From assembly GCF_000281045.1 (NCBI RefSeq), contig NW_008246219.1:52962-77604 (forward strand): a DNA stretch of 24,643 bases. The letters run 5' to 3'. This document shows positions 1-11,342 of the stretch, piece after piece (positions within the stretch are counted from its first letter, which is position 1; every line of letters starts with the position of its first letter). The notes under the pieces are model-generated. The model did no database searches. It was given only the letters and a program-made list of their open reading frames with translations, and was not told where the DNA came from. Position numbers and translations under genes: made by a program. The stretch is from Saprolegnia diclina VS20. Lineage: Eukaryota; Oomycota; Saprolegniomycetes; Saprolegniales; Saprolegniaceae.

Positions 1-22
1 AGGCTGCTCACTACGACCGAGC

Positions 23-2322
23 TCACAACTTGAGCGATGGCAGCAGCTCCTTGTCGACGACGCCCTTGATGAGCGTGCTGCCGTTGATGATTTTGGTCGT
101 GGCAATGATTATGTCATACGGACCTAAGCCAGGTTCAGCGCCGACCACCCATTATGTCGACCACGTACATTCCGGCTGCTTGGACAAATGGCGGAGTGCG
201 GCGATCTCCATGAACGTGACGCCACCGATGAAGTAGACCACCATGACCTTGCGGTCTTCGTCGCCAAGCCCTTCCTTCTTGGGCGGCGCATCTATGTATC
301 CGCCATCATATCAATGTATCAACAACCAAGTCGATACCGGAGTCGGCGTCGCCCGACTTGGGCGGGAGCTGGCTGATCTCGTCACTCGGGCCTGGAAGCT
401 GCTTGAGCGTGTCGGCGATCGTACGCCAGCCGGTCGTGTGCGCCATCTTGTTGGTCGCGGCAATCTCGACGAGGCGCACGCTCAATGGCGCATAGCCTTT
501 GGTCACATACCTACAGCGTACGAATGCATCAATCTATCAATGTATCGAGGCGAAGGAATAGATACGCAATGTCCTTTGGGTTCATAACGTTGACGTTGTC
601 GTTGATGAGACGCAGCGACTTGCGCACGGTGAGAAACGCTGAGGAGCTCGCGACTGGGAAGAGACTGTCTTGGCGGCGGAGGAGGCCAATCTTCTCGAGG
701 TTTGTGAGCACCGGCAGCATTTCAAAGCCATAAGTCTGGATGATTTCACGCCGAAGGTGGTCGTACGCCTTGGCTTTGATACCGCCGCTCGTCAGCGACT
801 GCAAGCAGAGCAGCCGAAGCACCTGCATCAACATATCAACTATGATGCAACTGCGTTTTGATGTGTTTTCGAGGTGTACCTTGAGGAGCGGTTCTTGGAC
901 GCCAATAAACTCTTCCAGCTCGTCAATGAGCACTTGGCCTTCGAGCATCGACCGCTCCGTAAACCACATGTCGTTGAAGCTCTTCGAGTCGGTGGTCTTC
1001 TTGAGCAACTAGGATATCGCCGTGTATAACCCTACCCCTTCCACATCGAAGAGTACCTGCGCGAGGTTGGTGTGCTGGTTGAGGAGCTTGTACTGCTGCT
1101 GGAGGCCCGGAATGCGCTTGACAAAGTCCCGAATCTCCGAGATCGACGCATTTTTCTTGCGAAACTCTTCGTGGCTAATCACACTCGTGTGCAGAGAAGC
1201 AGAGGAAGATGGGTCGCGCACCGGTCGCGAATGTCCTTGGCCAAATGCTGGAGGTGCATGCCGAGACGCTCGGTGTGGAAATCGCGGATCTCTGCATATA
1301 AATCGTCGCTCGAGTTGAGAGGCACGGTGGCCATGGCCGGGCGCGGCGGCGGCGGCGGCGCGTTCGCCTTGGGCTTCTCCGGCGGGTCTTCGACGAGCTC
1401 GGACGCGACGCGGATCGAGCCATGGGAGATGCCAATGATCTCGTCCAGGAGACCTTCGTACGTGAACGGCGTGCAGAGCGGCGTGACAAGGTCGACCGTG
1501 CGGTCGAGCACGATGAGCGTGTCGATCTCCGCTTCGGCCGACCCGAGCGCAATCCCATCCGACTTTTGCTTCTTCTGCATGTGCGCGGCCATCTCGACCG
1601 CGACCTTGGCCATCGCGCCCTTGTACTTGATCTACAAGCGAAGGAAGCGCCCAGGGTTGAGTCGCGTTGATACCTGCGGGATCAAGCCAAAGAGGATCTG
1701 GAACTTGTTGATCGACGTTGCAATCGTCTGGAGACACGACTTGTCGTTGTCGACAAAGAGGTCGCGAAAGCCGTCGGGCAGCTCGAGCGTCAAGACGTCT
1801 TCTTCGTACGGGACGAGGTCCATGGGAAACTCGCCAAAGACGATCGAGCCGTGCACGCCGGCCTTCTTGAGCAGCTCGTCGCAGGCCAGCGTGCGCTTGG
1901 GCGTGCACAGCATGTGGAAGCGCACCTTCTTCGGGTCCAAGCCTACGACGCATGCATGCGGCGACGCAGCTATGGAGAGCAGAAGTCGTACTCTTGACGA
2001 TGGCCGCAATGCCGTTGGCCGCCGCCGCCGTCGGGCGCACGATGAAGACCATGACATCGTAGCCCGACCCAGGGTTCTCAGCGATCTCAGCCGAAAGCTC
2101 GCGGAACTGGACCACGTCGTAGTCCTTGAGGATGCTCGCGCCTTCGACCAGCACGTGCTGGAAAAGCCCGCTGAGCTCCGGGTCCAGCACGAGCGCGATG
2201 CTCGTTTGCCGGTCCTTGATGTGGCACTTGGTCAGCATCTCGAAGAGCAGTCGGCGCGTGTCCTCGCGGAAGACGCCAATGTTGACCGCGCTGTTCTCGA
2301 GCGACGCGACGCGGGCTGCCAT
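23..2322 (-). CDS. VPS33: VPS33-like Sec1/Munc18 protein (HOPS/CORVET subunit)
   Basis: SM-family protein; in other eukaryotes VPS33 binds SNARE bundles within the HOPS and CORVET tethers at endosomes and vacuoles. The frame is cut by eight short introns (1943-1991, 1632-1673, 1175-1221, 1009-1056, 823-879, 511-565, 292-337, 124-168; 42-57 nt, all GT..AG). Splicing leaves 1911 nt, 636 aa, in frame throughout; human VPS33A is about 596 aa. Recognisable blocks are FIVRP (domain 1), KAGVHGS..FPMDLVPYEED, LDRTVDLVTPL followed by TYEGLLDEI (the most diagnostic, VPS33A rather than VPS33B type), LRLLCLQSL, IQTYGFE, GYAPLSVRLVE and, near the C-terminus, FIGGVTFMEIAALR. A polyproline stretch sits between the TYEGLLDEI block and the DLYAEIRDF helix. 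The start MAARVASLEN aligns with the usual N-terminus. Stop TGA at 23-25. Intron 823-879 is 19 codons long without a stop, so an unspliced reading would wrongly insert 19 residues. Confidence 0.95.
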
Positions 2323-3217
2323 GCTGTTCCTCCGCAGTCACTAGATGAGGTGCAAAGTTATAACCATGTGTTAGATTCCACTGCTATTGTCGGCATGTGC
2401 CGAATATACGTTTCCGTAATGTTGCGGCACCTGCCGCCTATTGTATCCGGATCGAAACCTTCCGGATACAATGCTACCCGGATAACCTCGTCCGGATAGA
2501 CAGCAGCTGGATGCCCGATCACCACCGTTCCACTGGATCTTGCAACTTGGAATCGGGCTATGATAACACCAGCTTGGCCAGCAATTCGTGAGGACAACGA
2601 CCTGCTCCACAGTCATCCTGGACTTACTAACGTCTTCGAGCGTGTGCGATACGTAAATTTTGGTGGCAACGCTGGATCATGCATGACCCATGCTCGATGC
2701 ACCGATTTGCGTTCGGTTGAAGTCGAGGCGAGATTCATATCTCGTCACCTTACCAAGCTGACTACACTGGGAGCTTAACCAAGTACTTATATGTGCCCCA
2801 AAGCTCTTCCCATGTGATCCCACGTCAGTGCGTCCACCGACCACTCGCAGCAACGTCGTCGGCTCCGCCTGCGCTGTCGTCGAGGTCCATCAACCGTGCG
2901 ACGACCACGAGCAGCTGCATGCGTTAGCCGAAACCCCTCGACGGATCACGGCCAAGGATCTGCGCGTGATCATTAGAATTCGACGAGCGGTCGAGACAAG
3001 CCATGTCCTAGCCCTTTCTCTATATATCTTGCATGGTCTATTCATATCGTGGTCTTCTTGAGGCCCGATTTTTTCGCGAGATCGGTCGCGTTTGGCTGAT
3101 GGCCAGCGTTTTGGCGGTAATCGAAGCTCTACAAGATCGGAGGTAGCCAATCAGAGGCGTTGACGGCTCCTCGCCCAATGGCCTGGACGTCCGTTCAGTT
3201 GCAAAGTTGCCAGCACG
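2323..3217. other. Divergent intergenic region between VPS33 and the ABC transporter
   Basis: About 900 nt with no supported gene; the short open frames resemble no known family. It must carry both promoters, since VPS33 runs left from 2322 and the transporter right from 3218. Between 2440 and 2500 there is a perfect hairpin and a cluster of CCGGAT(A) words. A TATATAT-like stretch near 3022-3028 lies about 190 nt before the transporter ATG and could be a core promoter, but nothing else supports it. Confidence 0.5.
2440..2472. repeat. Perfect 12-bp inverted repeat (hairpin) with CCGGATA cluster
   Basis: The arms ATTGTATCCGGA (2440-2451) and TCCGGATACAAT (2461-2472) are exact reverse complements around a 9-nt loop. 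Two more CCGGATA words follow within 30 nt, at about 2479-2485 and 2492-2498. It lies about 120 nt upstream of the VPS33 start. The word CCGGAT also occurs upstream of the LRR-like family genes. It may be a protein-binding palindrome or a remnant of a small inverted-repeat element; the sequence alone does not decide. Confidence 0.7.
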
Positions 3218-6200
3218 ATGCCAGCCGACGTCACCGACGTGGCCGAGGCCGCGCCCACCGAGTACATCGCCGTAGCGACGCCCAAGGCCGGGGCGCCGGC
3301 CATCGAGCCCGAGACGCCGGTCAACGAGAAGGGCCAGATGGTCCCGCTCACCAAGCTCTTTAGCTATGCCGAGCGGACCGACGTGCTTCTCATGGTCGGC
3401 GGAACGCTCTGCGCGATGGGCACGGGCGTCTCGCAGCCGCTCCAGATCATCTTCTTTGGCGACATCCTCTCGGCGTTCAACCCGGGCTCGACCACCAACA
3501 CGAACGTCAGCAGCGACGTGAGCGACGGCATCAACAGCATTGCGCTCAAGTTTGTGTACCTCGGTATTGGCGTCATCGCCTGCGGCTTTGGCCAAGTCGC
3601 TTGCTGGTCGATTGCGGCGTCGCGCCAAGGCAAGCGGCTCAAGTTCGAGTACATTCGCGCGATCTTGCGCCAAGAAATTGGCTGGTTTGACGTCAACAAG
3701 CCGATGGAGCTCGCCACCAAGGTGGCCGACACGTCGCTCATCATCCAAGACGGCATTGGGCGCAAGGTCGGCGACGGCATCAACTTCTTCTCGATGGGCA
3801 TCAGCGGCATCATCATTGGTCTCGTCAAGGGCTGGAAGCTTGCGCTCGCGCTCTTGGCGTTTACGCCGTTCATTGCGCTCACAGCCTTTCTCATGGTCAA
3901 GACCTTGTCGAGTGCGATCCAGATGGGCATCTCGGCGTATGCGTCGGCCGGCGGCATTGCCGAAGAGAGCTTGAGCAACATTCGGACCGTCCAAATGTTC
4001 AACTCGATGGACAAGTTTGTCGCCAAGTACGATGCATCGCTGCTCGCGACCGAGAAGGCGGGCATTCGCAAGGGCATTGCGATCGGGCTCGGTACGGGTG
4101 TCATGTTTGGCACCATCTTCTTCACGTACGGCTTTGGCATGTGGTTTGGTGCTGTCCAAGTCGCCGACGACCAGCTCGGCAGCGTCAAGTGCACGTCCGA
4201 CTGTTATGACGGCGGTCGCGTGCTCACAGTCTTCTTTTCGATTATCATGGGAGCAATGGCCCTCGGGCAGTCGGGCCCGTCGATCCAAGCCGTCTTCTCG
4301 GCCCGCACGGCAGCCCACGGCGTCTTTGCGATGATTGAGCGCGCTTCGCTCGTGGACCCGCTTGACGAAGGTGGCGCGACGTTGCCCCATGTCGAGGGCG
4401 AGATTCGCCTTGAGAACATTGAGTTTTACTACCCAGCGCGCCCCGAAGTCCGCGTCTGCTCGGGCTACACGCTGCAGATTGCGGCCGGTGAAAAGGTCGC
4501 GCTCGTTGGGCCGAGTGGGAGCGGCAAGAGCACGATCGTGTCGCTTCTCGAACGGTTTTACGACCCAACGCGCGGGACCGTCTTCCTTGACGGCGTCGAC
4601 CTCAAGACGCTCAACGTCAAGTGGCTTCGGCAGCAAGTGGGGCTTGTCGGGCAAGAGCCGTCGCTGTTTTCCGTCTCGATCGCCGACAACATTCGCCACG
4701 GCAAGGACGGCGCGAGCATGGACGAGGTCATTGCCGCCGCCAAGCAAGCGAACGCGTACGACTTTATCATGGGCTTTCCAAAGGGCTTTGACACGGAGGT
4801 CGGCGACCGCGGCGCGCAGCTCTCGGGCGGCCAGGTATTTTTTGTTGCATTTTTTGCATTTTTGCATTTTTTGCATTTTTGTGGGTCTCGGTTGATAGAT
4901 TGATATTGTGTAGAAGCAACGTATTGCGATTGCGCGCGCGATCATCAAGAACCCGGCGATTCTGCTCTTGGACGAAGCCACGTCGGCGCTCGACACGGAG
5001 AGCGAGCGCGTCGTGCAAGAGTCGCTCGATCTGCTCCTCGCGACGCGGAAGCGGACGACGATCATCATTGCGCACCGCCTCTCGACGATCCGGGACGCCG
5101 ACCGCATTGTCGTGCTGGAGAAGGGCGTCGTCGTCGAGCAAGGGTCCCACACCGAGCTCATTGCGCGCTCAGACGGACACTACCGCAAGCTCGTCGAGGC
5201 GCAGTCCCGCGCCCACACCAAGCCCGATGCATCGACCGACGACGATGTGGTCGAGATGGCGGCCGACACACCGGCTGCCAACGCGCGCAAGATGAGCTCG
5301 ACCAAAGCGCTCATCGTGACACCGGTGGCATCGTCGCCGGACGCCAAAGACGAACCGCCCGCGCTGTACAAGGTGCCCATGTCGCGCGTCTGGAAGCTCA
5401 GCGCACGCGAGAGCGGGCACATCCTTCTCGGGTCGCTCGGTGCGGTGGTCAACGGCGCCATCTTTCCCGTTTGGGGCGTGCTCTTGACCAAAGTCACGGT
5501 GCTCTTCTTCGACTACTCGATCTCGGGCGACGAGATGCGGACGCGGGCGTCGCACTGGGCGCTTGGGTTTGTCGGGCTCGGTGTAGCGTTTTGCGTGTCT
5601 GTCGTTGTGCAAAACTACGGCTTTGCGGTCGTCGCTGAACGCCTCACTCACCGACTGCGCTACATGGGGTTCAAAGCCATGCTCCACCAAGACGTCGGGT
5701 GGTTTGACCTCGAGACCAACTCGTCTGGGGCGCTCACGACGCGGCTTGCGACCGACACGGCGATGATCATGGCCATGACGAGCGAGACGCTCAACCGCGG
5801 GCTTGTCAACGTCGCGACGCTCGGCGTGGCGTTTGGCATTGGGTTTTACTACAGCTGGGAGATGACACTTGCGATGCTCGGCATCTTTCCGATCCTGGGC
5901 GCTGCGTCGTACGTCCAAATGCAAATGATGTCGGGCCACGGCAAGAAGCTCAACGAAGGCGACACGAAGGCCGGGTCGCTCCTCGCCGAGTCGATCAACT
6001 CGGTGCGCACGGTGGCGTCGTTTACGATGGAGTCGAACGTGCACACGACGTACCTCGGGCACCTCGCGACGTCGGCGGCCGCGGACGTGAAGGCGGGTCT
6101 TGGCGGCGGCATTGGCTTTGGTGTCTCGCAAGGCGTCATGTTCATGGCGATTGCATTCCTCTTTTGGCTCGGCGGCGTCTTGATCACACGCGAGAACTCG

Positions 6201-7189
6201 GACACGACGTTTGAAGACATGTTTATGGTCATGATGGCCATCATGCTGAGCTCGTTTGGCGTCGGTATGGCGGCACAGAACATGACGGACGCGGCCAAGG
6301 CCAAGGCGGCGGCTGCAAGCCTCTTTGAGACTGTCGACCGCGTCCCACCCATCGACTGTGCGAGCGAGACTGGCGCGACATTGCCGACCGTCCGCGGCGA
6401 GATTGAGCTCCGGAACGTCCACTTCAGCTACCCGTCGCGCCCCAACGCCCCGATTTATACCAACTACAACTTGGTCATTCCAAGCGGAGCGACAGTCGCG
6501 CTCGTGGGCGCGAGCGGCTGCGGCAAGAGCACGGCGATTGGGTTGATTGAGCGGTTTTACGACCCGAGCGCCGGCGCCGTGTACCTCGACGGCGTCGACA
6601 TTAAGAGCCTCAACGTCAAGTGGCTGCGCCAGCACATTTCGCTTGTCGGCCAAGAACCCGTCTTGTTTGCGGGCACGATCGCCGACAACATTGCGTCCGG
6701 CAAGGACGGCGCGACGCGCGAGGATGTGGTGCAAGCCGCAACGATGGCCAACGCCCACGACTTTATCTTGCAGTTTCCCGATGGCTACGAGACCCAAGTT
6801 GGCGACCGCGGTGTGCAGGTACTTCACCGCTAAGTAGCGAGCAGCGAAGACTTATGTGGGTGTAGGTCTCGGGCGGTCAGAAGCAGCGCATCGCGATTGC
6901 CCGTGCGATTCTGCGGGACCCCGAGGTGCTGCTGCTGGATGAAGCCACGTCGGCGCTCGACAATGAGAGCGAGCGCATCGTGCAAGCGTCGCTCGACAAG
7001 CTGCTGCAGCTCAAGAAACGGACGACGATCATTGTGGCCCACCGGCTGACGACGATCCAGAACGCCGACATCATTGCAGTCGCGAGCAACGGCGTGATTG
7101 CCGAGAAGGGCACGCACCACGAACTCATGAAGATTCCCAACGGTCTCTACGCCGCACTCGTGTCGCGCCAGATGCAGCAGCCGTCCTAA
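3218..7189 (+). CDS. ABCB/P-glycoprotein-type full ABC transporter
   Basis: ATP-driven exporter of the MDR/ABCB family, arranged TMD1-NBD1-linker-TMD2-NBD2 in one chain; such proteins pump hydrophobic compounds or lipids across the plasma or an internal membrane. Exons 3218-4834, 4914-6818 and 6866-7189 join in phase 0 to 1281 aa, the usual length (human ABCB1 is 1280). NBD1: Walker A GPSGSGKS about residue 431, Q-loop VGQEPSLF about 477, signature LSGGQ 535-539, Walker [13 protein letters not shown] about 555, His in IAHRLST about 591. NBD2: Walker A GASGCGKS about 1071, [13 protein letters not shown] 1175-1179, [12 protein letters not shown] about 1196, VAHRLTT about 1231. Both catalytic glutamates are present, so both ATP sites look competent. 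TMD1 spans about 50-360 and TMD2 about 725-1010. The linker (about 620-710) is Asp/Ala/Thr-rich. The substrate cannot be told from sequence. Confidence 0.96.
4837..4880 (+). repeat. Tandem T(4-6)GCA repeat in ABC transporter intron 1
   Basis: Intron 4835-4913 (79 nt, the longest intron modelled here) is largely a run of about four TTTTTGCA-like units of 8-9 nt before a GATTGATATTGTGTAG acceptor region. Low-complexity T-rich sequence of this kind is likely length-variable. Confidence 0.75.
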
Positions 7190-8968
7190 GTGCGCTCATT
7201 TGGAGTCTAAAACACAAAATACATGGTAGTGCATGCCCAGGATGGGTCGTGACGGCGAGAGGTCACTGGCAGAGATGGCGTGACAGAGTTGACCCATGCA
7301 TAGCGTAGCGACGGTGGCGGCATTGCTCCGGTGTCGAGGTCTCGGACTCTACTGTGTCTGCGTGGGTTGGAACCCGGCACATCGACTAGCCCGCTAAACG
7401 ATACTACTGTGTGGTCACTTGTGGACGACTAAGATTAGGGCTAGGGTAAGATTAGGGTTAGGGTACAGAACGCTAGTTGCCTGTTGCGTGCCAAGGCTTA
7501 GTAGTGCATGAGAAATCAACCGGTACTCGACTACACTCTGTACAGGGTGCATCCTAGCTAGTCTTGGACTGTACGACCATGTACCATACTCAAAGTGTCC
7601 AGACGAAGAGATTGAAAGAGGCAGAGTGCAAGCATTCTTTTAGTGTCAACTAAAGTCGGCAAAGAAGGCAGCGTCCTTGGTGTGCACGCGGGAGACGATG
7701 GTTGGCGTTGTCGTTGGCACGGATGGCGTCGCGCGGTGTCGGAGGGAGACGACCGAAGTTGGCGCCGGTGCCAAGGGCGAGACGCCCTTGAGAAGACGCG
7801 CGACAAAGTGTACTCGTGGCTGTGGCATGCTTTCCAGTGCGCTCGTCCGGATTCTGCGACCAGAAACACAAACGACCCACTGGTGCGCACGAGGCCAAAC
7901 CCAGAGTGAGCTCCTGCTGCGGCAAAACCGGTGACGTGGCGCCTTGCAGAAGCGCCCTTGTCGTAATTTGGTCCAATCACAAAGCCACAACGTTAAACGC
8001 AGCGATAAAACCCAACCAATCCCAACGCGAGCACATCCGAGGTTTCGAGATTCGAAGGTTGTCTCTGAAAATGGACCAACGCCCTGGTACCTTCTGCATC
8101 TTTCTGTTGATTCTGTTGCTAGAACTGTGGGTAGAACATTCTCGGATCGATTTGCACATCACAAACATCCACTCTATTTCAAGGTAATGCATGGCGCTTG
8201 GAGCGTGCTCATAGGAGCTTTCAGTTAATCGAAGAAAAGGTGGGACGTGGTTGTCTCGGCTGTTTCTTCTTCCTCCCTTCTCCTGGACCTTGTGCATCGT
8301 GTAACATGTAGCAGCGTGCGGTATAAAATCTGGCTCACCTCGCCCTGCTACCACAGCTACCGCGCCCCTCAACACCCTCGACGATGCGGCATCGTGGGTG
8401 GACGTCCTTCAATGGTTGCTGTGTGCCCAGTGGCGTGCGTGGACAAGTTGCTGAGTGTCGAAGGACCTGCCTTGTCGCAGCTACGCGCGTCTTGCGCACG
8501 TCCAGGTACCGAGAACGAGCCAATCGTCGCTTGTCGTAGCGATGGACCAACGCATGCTGGCGTCGGCGTTTGCTTGGCTATTTGTTTCTTCGAGGCGGAG
8601 ATCTCGCATAAGCTTTCCGGCTGGTGTCGTCGGTGCGGCTGGTTATGCGCATCCCGGATGGAATACCAGCTAGGATCGAAGCTCTCTTGCCTGCTTGTGG
8701 GCAGAAGTAGTCGTGGCTTGGGACCTGCGGGCGGATAGCATTGACTGGGAAGCGGCAGCACGAGACCCATTCTTCTTGGCGAAGGAAAGTGTATATACGA
8801 GCGTTTGAGCAGTAACTGTCAGAGGTTTCATCTCACACGTATGTTTTTATCATTTTGAAACCGGCTAGTCCCGTGAAACATGAAGATGCCGTGGTTACAA
8901 GGCAGCGCAGATGGCGTCGCCGTCGCAAAGAGGCTTCCGCGCAACGACTATTACCAAGCAGCCGCGCC
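7190..8968. other. Long stretch without a supported gene
   Basis: About 1.8 kb. Open frames of 60-160 codons exist on both strands (for instance 8247-8738 plus and 7558-7980 minus), but none shows a recognisable domain and they overlap one another. A telomere-like tract is at 7435-7463. Two TATA-like words are present: TATAAAA at 8322-8328, and TATATA near 8793, about 175 nt before the first usable ATG of the receptor kinase. Two short reading frames begin with the same 12 bases, ATGGACCAACGC (8071 and 8542), and run into hydrophobic stretches that would suit a signal peptide. Either could belong to a missed first exon of the kinase, but no clean splice was found. Confidence 0.4.
7435..7463 (+). 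repeat. Short interstitial telomere-like tract
   Basis: TTAGGG at 7435-7440, CTAGGG at 7441-7446, then TTAGGG at 7452-7457 and 7458-7463, the two halves separated by TAAGA. This is three exact TTAGGG units plus one variant within 29 nt. It could mark an old break repair or telomere insertion. The true telomere unit of this organism is not known from the window. Confidence 0.6.
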
Positions 8969-11342
8969 ATGGTCGTCGTGTGCCCCTATACCAGCACGCC
9001 GTCGACACTCACGACCGCACGCGCCTACTGCAGCGCGCCAAGCGCCGCGTGCTCTGTCGACGCCACCTGCACGCGGATCGGCGCCGCCATAGCCGTGACG
9101 ACAGCAACCCCCGCTTTTCGCAACATCTCGAGCGTCGGTGATATGACCGAGTGGCCGACCGATGTGCCCTTGTACGCTGCTTCTTGCGCTTGAAACGTAA
9201 TGACGTACATCGTCGTGACGTAGGCGATTCGACACGTGCCCTGGCCTGCGCACCGACCACATTAAGCTCCCAACGGCGCTTCAGGACTTGTAGGACCCTT
9301 GGTCGAAACCTTACCACTGATAGACTGGTGTAGACGCTTCCTTGAGTGCGGATGGACAACGGTCCCCGCTGCGTTGGCGTACCCGCCGTCGCTCCGCCAA
9401 GTGTACGCGAGTCTTTTGAAAACGACAGCGCGTTGTATCCTCTAGGATGTGGTAGGCACCTTAGTCGCAATCCGCTGACGGCTGTACCAGCGGGCCTTCC
9501 GGCCGCCCTTGATGCGCTGTACGTTTTGAGTTCACTACGATGCATCGTCACCGTTTTCCGCCGTAGATATCTCGACGGGTGCCTTCTCACGGCGCTTGAG
9601 CAGCTGCCACCGCAGATCGGCTCCTTGTAAGTCGCGACGACCTTTGCCATCTCGCTCTCACGCAGTCTAGACATCTCGAGAGCAACCGTCTCTCAACGCT
9701 GAGCAACGTGGACTTTGACGTTGCAAACTTGTGGGTCCCGTCAATTGACTGCATCATGTCGATTTCGCTGGTCCTCTAGGTACCTCGGCGAGCTTCCCGC
9801 GGCAAATATTCTCTTCCACGACACTCCTGGCAACCCTATCCACACCATTTTCAACGTCACGATTTCAACACGGTTGCGCCTCATGTACGTCCCAATTCTA
9901 CTCCACTGCGGACACCAAATTCAACACGGAGTGGGCTGTAGCGACTGTCCGCAGTGCGCCATCACAACGTTTGTCGTCAACGAAGCCGCCTACACCGCGC
10001 TGCAAGCCGCCACCTTGTCGTTTGAGAGCATTGCTTTCAACGCAACGGCGTGCAACGCTGTACACGGCCGACCTGCCATCTTGCACAAGTGGTCGATCTG
10101 TGTCCTGCCTGACCGTATCTCCCTCTCATATATTGTCATGTCGTCTCACACTCGCATGCGGTAGCTGACGCAACAACGGACGGGCCATCGACGACCACGA
10201 TCGTCGAGATCGTCGCGGGGTGCTTTGTGCTTGTCATGGCGGCAACCTTGCTCTTTGTGTGGCGTCGCCGCCGCCAGCACCGGAACTCGTCGACGGTCGT
10301 CTTTGAAGTCTACGACGATTGCGACCTGACGCCCACCTCCATGTACGAGCCGCGCGAGACGCTCGACTCGTGCTCGCTCATAGTACCCGAGCTCGACACC
10401 ATCAAGCACCTGCGTCTCGAGGCCAGCGACGTCCTCCTCCTCGCGCCCATGAGCCAAGGCTCGTACGGCGAGGTGTGGCAAGCCCACTATCAAAAAGACA
10501 CGATCGCGATCAAGAAACCGATGCCGTCGTTCCTCTCGGCCACCAACATGCGGCGGATGATTGCCGAGATCTTGCTGCTCTCTCGCCTCTCGTCTCCCTT
10601 TGTGGTGACACTCCTTGGCGCGTGCTGGAACCGACCCATGGACCTCATGATGGCGATGGAGTACATGGATGGCGGCAACCTCCAAGGCCACTTGGCGCGC
10701 CACTGCCAAACCAGCTTGCCCTGGAGCTTCAAGCTCCAATGCTTGGTGCAGATTGCCCAGGCCCTCGCTTACCTCCATGCGATACCCGTCGTCCACCGCG
10801 ATCTCAAATGCAAGAACGTCCTTCTGGATGAGAAAAAGGGCACCAAACTCGGCGGCTTTAGCATTTCGCGCGAGACGAGCGCGACCATGACCTTGGGCGC
10901 CGGCGGACACCGCTGGATGGCGCCCGAAGTGCTTCACGCCGCCGACTACTCGACGGCCGTCGACATTTTTTCTTTTGGTATAGTTGAATTCGAGTCCTTG
11001 TCGGAAATGACGCTTTGACTAGGCATGGTGCTCACCGAGTGCGATTCGCACCGCGCACCGTACGATCGGGAGTTGGACCCGGACACGGGCAAACTCCTCG
11101 CCGAAGTCGCGATCGCGCGCCGGGTGTCCATGGGGGAGCTCACGCCAACGTTCACGAGCACGTGCCCAGCGTGGCTCGAAGCTCTCGCAACCCGCTGCAT
11201 TGACTTGACACCGCAGAACCGACCGACGGCCGCCGATCTTTTGCGCGATCTGCAAGCGCTCTTGGCGGCCGAGCGACGCGACAACGACATCGAAATCGAC
11301 GATGACGACGTGCGCGGGGACAGTCGCGACAGCCTAACTTAA
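8969..11342 (+). CDS. LRR receptor-like TKL protein kinase with degenerate DFG
   Basis: Exons 8969-9171, 9224-9289, 9334-9402, 9456-9518, 9567-9626, 9671-9730, 9780-9884, 9942-10114, 10165-10977 and 11023-11342 join to 643 aa. The first exon encodes a Cys-containing extracellular head; exons 2-6 each encode one 20-23 residue leucine-rich unit, all split in phase 2 at a Leu codon. Transmembrane helix is residues 279-299, followed by RRRR. Kinase domain: SQGSYGEV glycine loop 363-370, ATP lysine K383 in IAIKK, alpha-C glutamate about E401, HRDLKCKN 477-484, APE 519-521. The position of DFG reads GFS (497-499), removing the Mg-binding aspartate. The tail is acidic (DIEIDDDD). No signal peptide is visible: ATG 8969 is the first in-frame ATG after an upstream stop-containing stretch, and the true first exon may lie further upstream. 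Activity is doubtful; a signalling scaffold is possible. Confidence 0.85.

Noticed and set aside
3038-5161. Open frame of 707 codons on the minus strand opposite the ABC transporter
   Set aside because: It is antisense to clear ABC transporter exons, is rich in Arg/Asp/Ala as expected from G+C-biased codons read backwards, and has no domain.
5169-6827. Open frame of 552 codons on the minus strand
   Set aside because: Same reason: shadow of the second half of the transporter.
7330-7410. tRNA-like stretch with GGGTTGGAACCC
   Set aside because: The word resembles a T-loop, but no matching acceptor stem, D-arm or anticodon stem could be folded around it.
8247-8738. 163-codon plus-strand frame after a TATAAAA word
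   Set aside because: Composition is not protein-like, no homology is recognised and it overlaps an equally long minus frame.
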